Below, in pieces: positions 42,600 to 53,347 of a stretch of DNA of 64,000 nt. Positions within the stretch are counted from its first letter, which is position 1; every line of letters begins with the position of its first letter. The position numbers were made by a program, and so were the translations under genes. The stretch is from the NCBI GenBank assembly GCA_014529385.2, contig CM043949.1:113897477-113961476 (forward strand). Direction: 5' to 3'. Under the pieces are notes generated by a model, which was not told the DNA's origin, ran no database searches, and was given only the letters and a program-made list of their open reading frames with translations. This DNA comes from Adiantum capillus-veneris. Lineage: Eukaryota; Streptophyta; Polypodiopsida; Polypodiales; Pteridaceae.

Positions 42600-44017
42600 G
42601 GATTTGATATGTTCAGGTGCAGGGTGTAAGTCTATGGGGTCCTATTGTTTTGTGGACTGTGATTTCACTTCCAATTCCTTTTGTTGTTGAGCTAACTCTT
42701 GATTTTGACATGTCCTTACGGTACGACTCAACTTTGGCTCCTCTGTAGCCTCTACTTATGCGATGTCAATGGGTTGTGGACTACACCACATAACGCTTTG
42801 AAGGTATTCACCCCAGTTATCTACCAACTTCCGATGAGCATCACATGCACCTATATAATTAAGCCATTCCCTTGTAGATTTATTTTCCTTTATTCTAGCA
42901 CGCACATTTGCTCGATATTATTGCCTCTTATATCTGCTACTCTTCTTGTCTTATTTTTGATTATGACCAATCTCTAGTAAAGAGTCACTAGATGAATCGC
43001 TACTTGTGTCTTCTGCACCCTTGGATAGATTGTCATCTAGGGTACCACTGGGCCCTGAATGATTTGTCCCCACATTTGCACTAAGATTTAACTCAGATTC
43101 TTCATCCTCAGAGTCATTTTCAATTGATGATTCTGACCCCAAATTGTGTGGGCTATAGTCTTGTGAGACACTACTGGTTCCAATGCCAGTCAGACCTTCA
43201 TCTTGTAGGTCATCAGAAGCTATATGCATTGCTTCTAGCATATTTAAGGGTACGAGTAGTGGCATTTCATCCCCCTCAGGTGTTACCCAGGTCGTCCCCC
43301 TGTTTCCCCAAGTGTCTAGGGTTGCTGCTAGGTGGACCCAATCCACATTGCTCGACTCAGTCATTCCAGGTAGTACATCCATATAAGGAGAATCTTCCCC
43401 AACATCAGTGTCCGCTTTACACATGTAACAATATTGCAATGGGGCCGAGTGAACTGTGGTGTCAGATCTATGATCATTATAAACTTGTTTTCTAGAGGAT
43501 GTGCTCGACTAGTTACAAGATCCACTCGAATGACAGAATCTTGGAACTGAAAGTAGACATGGTTTTTAGACCAGTCATGCACCATTTTTGCTTCCCTCAT
43601 GAAATAGCGTCCTAATATCATCTTAGATGTCATAGTGTGCTTGGAGAAATCCATAACAATGAAGGTATTTCTTATTTTATGTCCAAAGAACTTGATCTTG
43701 AGATCTTCTAGCATCCCAATAGGTTTAACAATAGACCCATTGGCCATCTTTACTACTATGGTTGTGGTTCCAAGGTGAGGTCTTCCCATATCTTTCCATC
43801 AATTTTTAGTCACAATGCTAACCCCAACGCCACCATCAACGATTCCCTTCATAGATAATCCCTTGGTAGTGATTGGTATGGTTGCATTGGATTCATCTCC
43901 CTCAAAGTATTGTCCCAACTTGTTATCAGGGATTTGTACAACAAGGTTCTCATCTAGGTTGGGTTGTGGATCTAAGTGTTCCTCCTCTATTGGCATCTCC
44001 CTAGCTCCATACATCAA
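42600..44017 (-). pseudogene. First protease of element D and acidic linker
   Basis: The protease is read as GLSMKGIVDGGVGVSIVTKN (catalytic D-G-G in place of D-S/T-G, about 43830), a flap-like stretch, and MILGRYFMREAKMVHDWSK (about 43590-43620). The substitution of the usual D-T/S-G would probably weaken catalysis. It is followed by a 160-residue Ser/Asp/Glu-rich linker (42951-43439) leading to reverse transcriptase. It is in the usual position between gag and reverse transcriptase. Confidence 0.75.
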
Positions 44018-44213
44018 TCACTTGACGTGGGGAAGATGGGATCTCCATTTCTTTGAAAGGGTCAGGTAGTCCCTCTGTAAACATTCTTCCAACAAGAAGT
44101 GAGTACACCCACTTTCCCATGACTTTAAGTCACTTTCTTCTTAGATGACACTAGGTATGGCTAGGGGTCTATGGAATTTTTGAGGTTGTTGTTGCGTAGG
44201 GAGCACTGTGTCT

Positions 44214-47200
44214 CTAGTCTGGATCTGTAGTCTGGATCTGCCTGGGTGATGGCTCTAGATCCCTTTGGGTATCTTCTACCAAACTCCTTAATTGCTTGAC
44301 CCACTCGATATCCTCTGTAGGGTTTGGATAAGCTTCTATCTTCTTCTTGGATCCTGGCCATTGTGGCTCATGGCGGTCTTCCTTACTGGTTTCTTTCTTA
44401 GTGGTTGTTTTGGTCTGCATAGTTTCACCTGAATCAGAATCCTCTTCAGCGTCGTTCATATACACGGGGTTGTCACCAGCAGTCCCTATGTTGGTCTTTG
44501 AATTGGGGTTTGAATTTGCTGGGTTTTGCGATCTCTTCCTTCGTGTTTTCTTCTTCTTTTGAGATTGGGAAATTGATGCCGTGTCTCTTTTCTCAAGAAT
44601 ATAATTTTGTTTTTGGAGCATCGATCGTGTGAGTACGTTTACCGGTACCACATGTGTACTTTGTGATGGCTCCTTGGTAACCTCAATCAAGTTTAATGGC
44701 ACGATCTTTGGCGCATTTGGATTATTTGGACATTGGGAAATCAAATGATCTATGCCACATTGATTACACATAAGTATCGGCATTGTAGTAATGCTCGCTT
44801 GATTGGTTTGCATTAGTTTGGTGTTTTTTTGTAGCCTAATAGGACACTCGTCCACAGGATGCGGACCTCCACACTCATAGCATTGAAGAGGTGGTCTCTT
44901 AGCTGTGTAATTGATATTTTGGCCCCAATAGTCAGGTTTGACTTGTCCCCAATAGTCCTCCATGTAGTATTGTGGACTTTTTTCAAGCGCATCCATCCCA
45001 TAGGCAATATTAGGGTCTATATCTTCCTCACAGCCTTCCAAACAAGCAATAGATGACTCATAAACCACTTGATTCACAGAAGTGATTCTTGGATGTGGTG
45101 GTAGCAATCGTAGCACTGAAGGTGGTAAGAGTGTTGTTTGAACAACATTTTGGTCCCTAAGGACCATGTGTTGGGACGTTTGTTCAAGAGGTGGAGTCGA
45201 CATCAATGCAGGCACTCAAGGTGGACTCGACATCAATGCAGAAACTCAAGGTGTGTCTATCCATGCTAAGGTTGGTCTATTGGCCATCACGCGCTTAAAT
45301 ACTATGCAACCCTTAGCTTGATGACCATATCTCCCACAGGCATTGCAATTTCCATTGAATTTTACTCTAAAAGTAGGGCATTCGCTGGTACTATGCGGAC
45401 CATAGCATACTGAGCACCATTGTTGCTCCCTTCTTGGATACATATGATTTTTTTGTGGAGTAAAATTGTCTCTAAGACTCTCTTGAATGGCCTTGGTGAG
45501 ATTTGCTAAAGTCATCTCAAAGTCAACAGACACTCTTTATCCTTGAATTATTAAATTATCCTCCAATTGGATCGCATTGGTGGTGACTGCTTCCCAAGTG
45601 GTGATACCTCTAAGGACTAGGCCATTGTAGATATCCTCATGTCGTAGTCCCCTAATGAATATATCAAGAAATTGATTATTATTGAAGCGCTCATTTGGAT
45701 TACAACGAGAATTCAAATGCTTCAAGCGACTAATACTCTCTCACCGACTCTCCTTCCTCTTGTTGGGCTTTCTGGACCTGAGAGGCTACACCCCAAAGCA
45801 CTCCCTCTTGTATGTATTCTTTCAAGAACAGTCTCATAAGAGTAGGGTAAATCGTTTTTTCTTCCACCCTTAGGGTTCTATACCAATCCCCTATCTTCCC
45901 ACTTAAGGTTAGGCTTAAAGCATTACTCTTATGTAGGTCATTGTGTTCTCCTAGAGAATCGCATATTTGTTCAAACACTTTGATATGATTTCTCACATCC
46001 CCGTCTCCATTAAATTTTTGTGTGAGCTTGGATATTTGTACTGCCTTACTTCTAGGTTCTCTATCAGGCATGTTACACATATTCTCAGCAATAGATCAAC
46101 CGATAGCTTGAGCAAACATTGCCAGGTCACCTAAGTGAGCACACATCGTGGGTGAAGGCGCTCCAGAGACTACATGTGGAGTAGGTATTGGCATTGGGCT
46201 TTGCGCATAGGAAGCCCTTGGGTTCCAAGTTTAGTACGGTGTTGTGCCATGTGGTGGCCCAAAGTTCACATGTGTGTCCCTAGGCATAGCAGATGTCGGA
46301 TGTGACATGCTAATGCTAGCCGGTATGGTCCCATGGAAATAAGAGCTTGGATGTTGTGGTTGTGGAGCATACGTTGTTGAAACAATGGGAGGGGTAGGAA
46401 CTACATGAGTACGAGCACCCATACGTTTATACGATTTCTACACACTTGTAGGTACTATTACAGGCATTGAGCTACCATGTAGAGGTGCTTTACTAACAAA
46501 TGAGGTCCATGGCGTGTTTCTTGGCATGCCCATCATTGGGGTTGGCATGTTAGCCATGGTGTCATCAAGGGAAACATGAGCTAGACTTGGAAAGGTAAAG
46601 CTATCACTTGTGGGCTCAGATTGCACTAAGACCCCTGGCGAAACAACATACGGAGGATCCAAAAGACTTACCGAGGGAGTTTCCATTTGCAATAAGTTTG
46701 GTTGTTTAGCCTTCCTTGTATCCAAGAATCTCATGAGACCCGTTGAAGGCATGTGGAATTCCTTCTTCTGTCTCTCTAGATCAATAACCCTATGGATGAC
46801 CTCACAAACTCTTTGTTGTTAATCCTCTACACTAGTAGCACCCACTGTGGATAGTAGGACATCTAACCAACCCATGTGATAAGTGTGACCTGTGTATAGG
46901 TCAGTTAGAGTTTATGTTTGTAGTTCATACTCCGAGTTCTCATTTAGGAACGCTCCACCTAGGATTGAGGTGCTAGGACTAGATGCAATGTGGCTCTCTA
47001 TGGGTTGACCCTTAGTGGTCACTAATTCAGGAGCACTCGATTGCTCTCCTAACAAGGATATTGACACATGGGGTTTCGCTTTTAACTCTCTTTGTTACTC
47101 CGCCTTGCGTAAGCTCTCGATTTCCTTTCCCCTAGCCGCAATGATAAATCACTCAACCTCTTGCACTTCGGCAAGGCTTCTACCATCAGGTAATATAACC

Positions 47201-47469
47201 TCTTAGGAGAATAGCTCTGAACAGTCAGGGGGTGCAGTGAATGGAGTTTTCACGTGCACACTCTCTAAGAGCATGGGGTCTAAGTTGGTTATGAATGGCG
47301 AATTTACTTCCCCACCCCCCTCTTTTACATCATTAGCCCCATGTTTGGAGCGAGTGGCTCTACTAAAGGTTTCCTTCAAGAGGTTAAGCACGCTCGGCCT
47401 AGACCGTGGGCCCATGGCATGCATGTCTTGGCTTGAGCTATTGGGATTAGGCATCAGGTAGTCCTCCAT
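44214..47469 (-). pseudogene. Gag of element D with four zinc knuckles
   Basis: The N-terminal part is open from about 47469 with several stops: a Pro/Ser/Thr-rich region (46231-46752), then the capsid-like core KLTQKFNGDGDVRNHIKVFE, SLTLSGKIGDWYRTL and FLKEYIQEGVLWG (45730-46080). Two knuckles lie at 45350-45440 (CSVCYGPHSTSEC, CNACGRYGHQAKGC). A 333-codon open frame (44214-45215) carries two more (CYECGGPHPVDEC, CNQCGIDHLISQC) and a Lys/Arg-rich segment (QKKKKTRRKRS). Four CCHC units are more than the one or two usual for plant Gags. A 29-bp tandem duplication sits between the two pairs (about 45190-45250). Confidence 0.8.
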
Positions 47470-48590
47470 GACGTCGTAGTTATTAGAGGAAGAATCACTA
47501 GACGCAATATGTGGGTCCTGAGTGGTACTACCTTGGGTTCACGCTGAGGGCCTAGAGCCTAAGGTAGAGGAATAATGAGTGCTTGCATAAACGGAGACAC
47601 TCTCGATGTGCTCATCCTCTAGCACACGGCCAGAGCATAGGTGCATGTGACCTCGACACTCTAGAGGTGTTGGTGAGTGCCCGTGAAGGCTGCTCACCTA
47701 GTTTTTTATGTGTTTACAACCCATTTGTTTGTATTTTTGGTCCCTTTTTTAAACCGAGCCACAGAATATGGCGTGCGATAGCTCAAAACGAGCATCTTGG
47801 CTAGAGGGACGTGCTGTGCTTTTACAACCCCCGACTCGGTTACGTACAACCCTCGGAATCCTAAAACTAGCCTTCTCCTAGATGGGGAGAGGACTAGAAT
47901 TAGTAAGTCCAAAGGGTGAGAGTGAAGGGGATGGTGGAGGACTTGAGGAACTTGTCCACATGCCCTCCCTTCACTTGAGATCCTAGTCTTTATATATAAG
48001 GTAGTGTAAGTAGTATATCATAAAATTGAGGACTGAGGCCTGGGCTTGGGCTTGGGCTTTGGGAATGATCCCGATCTCTTTCTTTTAGGATAATAAAATT
48101 CCGAATTTCTTTTTGGTCCCAAATATCGCGATCATTTTTTTATTTTTTTTAAAATTTTTAAAATTTTTTAAAATAAAAAAGTTGGACGGTCGCTGCGCGT
48201 GGTTTTGGTGGACTTTTTGGGTCACACACACACTAAACCTTTACCTACTCTCCTAACTAACCTAATCTTATCTCCTCTATAGCTAACTACTCTGCTGACT
48301 ACTAACTGAAAGTGAAGCTACCTACTCTGCTAACTACTTACTCATTCACTAGCTAACACACTAACCACTAACTGTGCAAATAAAAAAAACTGTGTAAAAG
48401 CAAGCATTGACTGAAAACAAGCTATTCACTAACTATGTAAAGAATGTGTGCAAGCAGACATTGGCAGAAAACACAGATTATGCACGAAATAAAAACTTGC
48501 AGAAAATAACTTCTTCTTCTTCCTCTTCCTTCTTAACACAAACACTCACAAAAGAAGCACAAAGTGACTCTTGAGCTTAGTGCAGGGAAA
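47470..48590 (-). other. Untranslated leader of element D
   Basis: No coding signal. It includes A/T homopolymer runs (48133-48180) and tandem CTAACTACT-type repeats (48240-48370). Confidence 0.6.
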
Positions 48591-48609
48591 TTCCCCGGCA
48601 GCGGTGCCA
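48591..48609 (-). other. tRNA-Asp primer-binding site of element D
   Basis: On the minus strand TGGCACCGCTGCCGGGGAA, close to the TGGCGCCGTTGCCGGGGA site used by Tat/Athila-type elements, about 6 bp from the proposed LTR end. Confidence 0.8.
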
Positions 48610-48615
48610 AAAATA

Positions 48616-48879
48616 TGGGCTTCTACCGCACATATTGAAGCAAGAGACTTGCCTAACACTGTGTGTGGGCCACATATGGCTCCAAGCACGCAACTAGCCT
48701 AAACTAGTAAGCTCAAAGATGACAATGGTGTGTCACTCACCGCTCTACGCTTGCTGTCATGGAGGATTCCTTGCCGCGAAGAAGAGGGAGCCGCCGTTGC
48801 ACCACACTCAACCACCTCGCCACCATTGTGCCACCACAATGCTCAATCACTCTCTCTCTCTCTCTCTCTCTCTCTCAAG

Positions 48880-48943
<64 letters not shown>

Positions 48944-49319
48944 CACAAAGGATACGGAGAAGGAGATGGAGCAAGATCACTCTTCTTGCATTACACAAAT
49001 GAGAGAATGAGGTATTTTAGGTTTAGACTGATGTTTATATGGGCTTGCCCATTCACATTTGGGCGCCCATACTTAGCTAATCTTACCCAAACATTATAGG
49101 TTCCAGTTTTAGAGTGCACCTCTCATCGGCGATCACTTTTAACCATTCTTACTTGACCGACAAGCCCGGCCAATAACATAATACACTACTAGCGGGTCCA
49201 ACAAGCCCGGTCCATGGCTACATAAAAGGTGGTCTCTTTTGGTGGTAACACCTTAAAGGACATTTTTATGTCCTATTAGGTTACCATCCTAGTGCTAGGG
49301 GCTGCCCCTACTTGTAGCA
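48616..49319 (-). repeat. Proposed 5' LTR of element D
   Basis: The boundaries are set by the primer site on the left (plus TGGGCTTCTACC) and a CA on the right (CTTGTAGCA). In element orientation this is TGCTACAAG…GAAGCCCA, about 704 bp. It contains compound (CT)n and (CA)n arrays (48850-48938) and a minus-strand CATATAAAC TATA-like box near 49033. No second LTR exists to confirm it. Confidence 0.5.
48850..48938. repeat. Compound (CT)n-(CA)n microsatellite
   Basis: CT tract at 48850-48876 and CA tract at 48884-48938, separated by AAGCACG. Confidence 0.95.
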
Positions 49320-49324
49320 CTACT

Positions 49325-49590
49325 CTAGGGCAAGTTGGGAATGAAGATGATTGAGTTTCCTTTGGAGCCTCCTTTATTAAAAAAATGGCGACTCCCTAGT
49401 GTGGATTTTGGTTGCAATGATGAGATTTTAAAAATTACTGCAATGTTATCTAGAGAGAACAATTTCTACAACCCTTGGGAGAAATTAGCACATTCTGTCC
49501 AAAAAAGAGAAAAGTTTTTCTAGCCACAGGGGGACCACTTCACCCTTTTCGTTGTTTAGAAGGCATGGAAAATGCAAAATCTCCTTGGAA
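49325..49590 (+). pseudogene. Fragment of a DEAH-box RNA helicase (PRP22/DHX8-like HA2 region)
   Basis: A plus-strand reading of about 85 codons starts GKLGMKMIEFPLEPPLLK, continues VDFGCNDEILKITAMLS and NFYNPWEKLAHSVQKREKFF, then after a stop PQGDHFTLFVV and, after another stop, KAWKMQNL. The order LG.KM.EFPLEPPL…DFGC.DEIL.I.AML…F..P…A…R.KFF.P.GDH.TL…..AWK is the helicase-associated (HA2) segment of spliceosomal DEAH helicases such as PRP22, PRP16 and PRP2. Only this piece is present, without ATPase motifs. It lies between element D's LTR and truncated copia element E, so it looks like a captured or retrotransposed host-gene fragment. Confidence 0.7.
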
Positions 49591-50106
49591 ACAATGTCAG
49601 TCTTCCCATCTCTCCTTTTGTTGCTCACCATCATACTGCACGAGCATTTTAGTGTTGTCATCATGCCACTTTCGATCTCAGTGCTAGGTTTAGGCATTTC
49701 TATTCTTGAGTATTTAGTACAACTTTTTTTTTTTCAATCAAAAAACTTGCTAGACATGTTCATTTTCTTTGTTGATGAGCCAACTCCTTTGGAGAGCGGA
49801 TATTGCAAGTTGTATGACCCTTTTAGACTTAGAGTCTAGTCATACTTACGTAAAAACTTGTTTGCAAGCCCCTATAGATGTTCTCAAGAATAGCAACCTA
49901 TTCCCTCTCTTACAATCAAATAATTCATCCATTGTATAACACTGGTTTGTCAATTATGAATAGAGATGATATTGGCATCAGTTGGTGGCGATTAATTGTT
50001 TCAATCAAAAGAGAGCTCTTATAGTTGGAGTTCAATGGCTTGATGGAAGGGGGAATAAGTAGGAAGGCATGACATGGGGTTTGGCTAAAGATTCAATAAC
50101 CTAACA
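49591..50106. other. Unassigned sequence
   Basis: A 95-codon frame (49552-49839) is rich in Leu/Ile/Phe but has no motif that I recognise. Part of this may be decayed copia gag or further helicase pseudogene. Nothing can be supported. Confidence 0.4.
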
Positions 50107-52615
50107 TGCTTGTTTATGTGTTTCAAGCAATTTCTTGCTATGGCTAAAAATGTCTCGAGATGTACTATGGGCACCCTCCGTTCCGATCGAGGGGGGGGAG
50201 TATATGTCTCATGAATTTAATGCATTTCTGGATAGTCATGGGATAAAACACCAATGTACAGTGCAGTATATGCATCAACTAAATGGTGTTACTGAAAGTA
50301 AAAATAGGTCTCTTATAGAAATGGCACAATGTATGGTCAAGAGTCAAGCTTTACCACATTCATTTTGGCTCAAGGCTGTCATGTGTGCCACTTATGTACT
50401 CAACAGGTGTCCTACAAAAGCATTGCCATCTATGACTCCATATGAAGCATGGCATGCTAGAAAGCAATTTATTGAGCACATGCGTGTTTTTGGTTGTTTG
50501 GCTTATGGTTTAGTGCCACAAGCGTAGTGCAAAAAATTGGATGATAAGGTTGTCAAATGTATTTTTGTTGGTTATAGTGCTGAAAGCAAAGGTTATAGGT
50601 TGTACCATCCACCAACAAAGTGTATTTTGGTCTCATGTGATGGTTTGTGGAAGATTCTATTCAGCCTTTGCTATCATGTACTAGAGATAGTAATGTAAGC
50701 TCAAATGACATTTATGACATTTATGACATTTTATTGCCTCTTTTCAGTGGTGGAAGTTCAAATGTAAATTCAAATGAGGCAAATGTACAACCTATGGGGG
50801 TTTCTGAAAATGTTATAGACCAGCCTATTATTGATGCAGATGTACATGATGTACATGAGGAAAGGGCTGCAAATGAGCAGGCTAGAGGTATGCCAAAATG
50901 GCTGGTGCACACTTTGTGTGATAGTAAATTGGATGCACCTTTGTCTAGTTGTACTTGTTTAGGTTCTCACCATGTCTCTTATGCATCAGATTGTTATGCT
51001 TTGGCTGTGTCTAGCTTATGTGAGATAGAGGAACCTCTATCTTTTGACGAAGCACAAAATTCAAAAAATTGGATGGTTGCCATGCAATGAGAATATGATG
51101 CACTTATAGAAAATGACACATGGACTTTATGTGATTTGCCTCTTGGAAAAAAGGCGATTGGTACAAAGGGTTTACAAGTTGAAACGCAAGCCAGATGGTG
51201 AGGTTGTTCGCCTTAAGGCTCGACTTGTTGCCAAAGGCTATTCACAGCAGAAAGGCATAGATTATAAAGTATCTTTTGCTCCCACTTGTCGTATGACTAC
51301 TCTTTGTTTTCTATGTGCATTGGAAGCTCATTTTGGTTGGGATGTACATCAATCAAACATTGTCACTGCTTTCTTGAATGGTGACATATTTGAGGAAGTT
51401 TATGTAACGCAGCCTCGCGATTTTGTTAAGAAAGGACAAGAGGATAAGGTGTGCAAATGTAACAAATCTTTGTATGGGTTGAAGCAATCTCCTCGTGCTT
51501 AGTATGAGAAGGTTGACACTCAAACGAGGCTTTTGTAACAGTCCAACACTCGTGCTTAGTATGAGAAGGTTGACACTCAAACGAGGCTTTTGTAACAGTC
51601 CAACAGAAATCACATTGTATGTCAAGTGTGAGGGCAATGTACTTCTCATTGTTGTTCTTTATGTGGATGATTTGCTGATCATTGGTCCCAATGAGGTACA
51701 TATTGCTGAATTTAAGGCTGATTTGAATGCTACTTTCAAGATGAAAGATTTGGGACTGTTGCATGATTACTTGGGAATACAGTTTAAGCAGTGTGATGGT
51801 GGTCTTGCCTTGTGTTAGGAAAGTTACATAGAGACATTGCTATATAAGTTTGGACTTGAGGATTACAAACCTATTGCCACTCCCATGGAAACAAGTTTGA
51901 AGTTGAGTCCTACATGATGATGGTGATCTTGCTGATGTCACTCTTTACCAAACTGCTGTTGGCTACCTCATTTATGTATGCAACACGAGGCTGAATATTC
52001 AGTTTGCAGTCTCACAGGTCAACAGATTTTGCAAAACCCAAGGTCTAAGCATTGGCAGGCAGTTAAGAGGATTTTTCGCTACTTGACTGGAACTTTACAT
52101 CTTGGCTTGTTTTTTATCTCAAGGGGGGGATCATTCTCGCCAGATTTACATGCTTTTTCAGACTCAGATTGGGCTGGTTGTTATGACACGCGAGTGTCCA
52201 CAAGTGGTTTTTGTTTCATACTTGGCAGTTCATGTATTTCATGGTTGAGCAAGAAGCAACCTACTGTGGCCACTTCCAGTTGTGAGGCTAAGTACAGGGC
52301 AGTCTTCATAGCTATGGTTGAGTGTGTATGGCTCAGACGCCTTATGGCTGATTTGGGTGTTGGACAAGACATTGCCAACATCATCTACACTGACATTTAG
52401 AGCGCATGGCAGTTGCGAGGAACCCAGTTTCTCATGCTCGCACAAAGCACATTGAGGTGCATTACCACTATGTCAGGGAGAGGCCGTCAGCAGGAGAGAT
52501 CAACTTGGATTTTGTGCCAACACAGGACAACCTTGCAGATCTTTTCACAACTGCATTGTCTTGTGAGCAGTTCAAAGCTTTTTGCAAAGCTTTGGGCTTG
52601 CTCCCCTTTGTGGAC
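50107..52615 (+). pseudogene. Copia Pol (integrase C-half, RT, RNase H)
   Basis: Integrase is read as FKQFLAMAKNVSRCTMGTLR…SDRGGEYMSHEF (second catalytic Asp), with the Glu region NGVTESKNRSLIEMAQCM near 50300. An extra G in an eight-G run (50191-50198) causes a frameshift within GGE. Then come the linker, RT blocks RVYKLKRKPDGEVVRLKARL, FAPTCRMTTL, DVHQSNIVTAFLNGDIFEEV and NKSLYGLKQSPRA, and the catalytic YVDDLLIIG at 51660. RNase H carries HAFSDSDWAGCYDTRVSTSG and TSSCEAKYRAVFIA; the end motif is YVRERPSAGEINLDFVPTQD. A 57-bp tandem duplication at 51492-51605 inserts 19 codons carrying stops. Confidence 0.9.
51492..51605. repeat. 57-bp tandem duplication inside copia RT
   Basis: Two perfect-looking units beginning CTCGTGCTTAGTATGAG at 51492 and 51549. 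The length is a multiple of three. Confidence 0.9.
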
Positions 52616-52696
52616 TGATCATGTCCTCAGGGCATGGTACTTCCCTTTACTCTTCGTACCAACCCTCATTCACCGTATCACTCCCAGGGGGGGATT

Positions 52697-52943
52697 TGTT
52701 ACCATATACACATGGTAGTGATGTGTGTGAACACACTAGGACCACCGAGGCATTTTTTCCCTCTTTAGGAGGTTTTTTCCCCCGTGCAGTGTATATACCC
52801 CGATCACTCTAGGGCTATCTATCTTTCCATTGCACACTAAGTAATATACTCTCTATCGTGTGCCTTGAGCTTCCTTTGTCTTCTCCAAGCTTCCTTTGTC
52901 TTCTCCAAGCTGTGTGTTTTCTCTTATAACCCTAATTCCAACA
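52697..52943 (+). repeat. 3' LTR of copia element E
   Basis: 247 bp, TGTTACCATATACAC…AATTCCAACA, directly after the purine tract. The TATA-like GTATATACCCC lies at 52790. Confidence 0.85.
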
Positions 52944-53347
52944 AAGTTTTGGGTGCATTCTCATTCTAGTTTTATTCTAGCTACCTTCTCCTTTAGTGAG
53001 GTTCTTGGTAGATTTGTTTCATGGTGACCACCACCTTGAAACACATTTTTCACAATTTACCATTTCTCCTCCTTTAGCTTCATAGCTAGTTTCACCTTTT
53101 GGACGACTTTTTAAAGATAATCTATGATTCCTTATACCACATAAATTCCTATTCAATAAACTCCTCCACCTTGAAAAACTCTTCCTCTAGAGTCTCTTTC
53201 CTAATGCCCCAAAACAAACCACCGCAATTTGTGAGCTTGCCATCTTATTCAATTGCTTGAGATCAATGGGAAAGCTTAATGCTGCAGGCAAGGAGGGGTG
53301 CCTAGGCTCCGAGGGAGCCAAGCCAACAAGAAAACTCACTCATAGCA
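52944..53347. other. No recognisable gene
   Basis: Non-coding, pyrimidine-rich on the plus strand, between elements E and F. Confidence 0.5.

Larger units (their letters stand above)
37513..49319 (-). mobile_element. LTR element D: long Ty3 element with tRNA-Asp primer site
   Basis: Minus-strand element. The proposed 5' LTR is 48616-49319, a primer site complementary to tRNA-Asp lies at 48591-48609, and a 1.1-kb leader follows. Then come gag with four CCHC knuckles, protease, reverse transcriptase, RNase H, integrase, and an extra aspartic-protease-like region with a long tail. The wording of integrase (SDNGTHF, STPYYSQANGQAE) and the tRNA-Asp primer fit the Tat/Athila-type non-chromovirus branch. 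The 3' LTR was not found; the region toward 37513 is interrupted by the CACTA element. Many stops and frameshifts: the element is dead. Confidence 0.85.
50107..52943 (+). mobile_element. Ty1/copia element E, 5'-truncated
   Basis: Integrase, reverse transcriptase, RNase H and the 3' LTR are present. The 5' LTR, gag and protease are missing. The purine tract CCCAGGGGGGGA lies at 52684-52694, and the 3' LTR (52697-52943, TGTTACC…CCAACA) contains TATATACCCC and a 20-bp tandem duplication (GCTTCCTTTGTCTTCTCCAA twice). The truncation abuts the unassigned 49.6-50.1 kb sequence. Confidence 0.9.
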
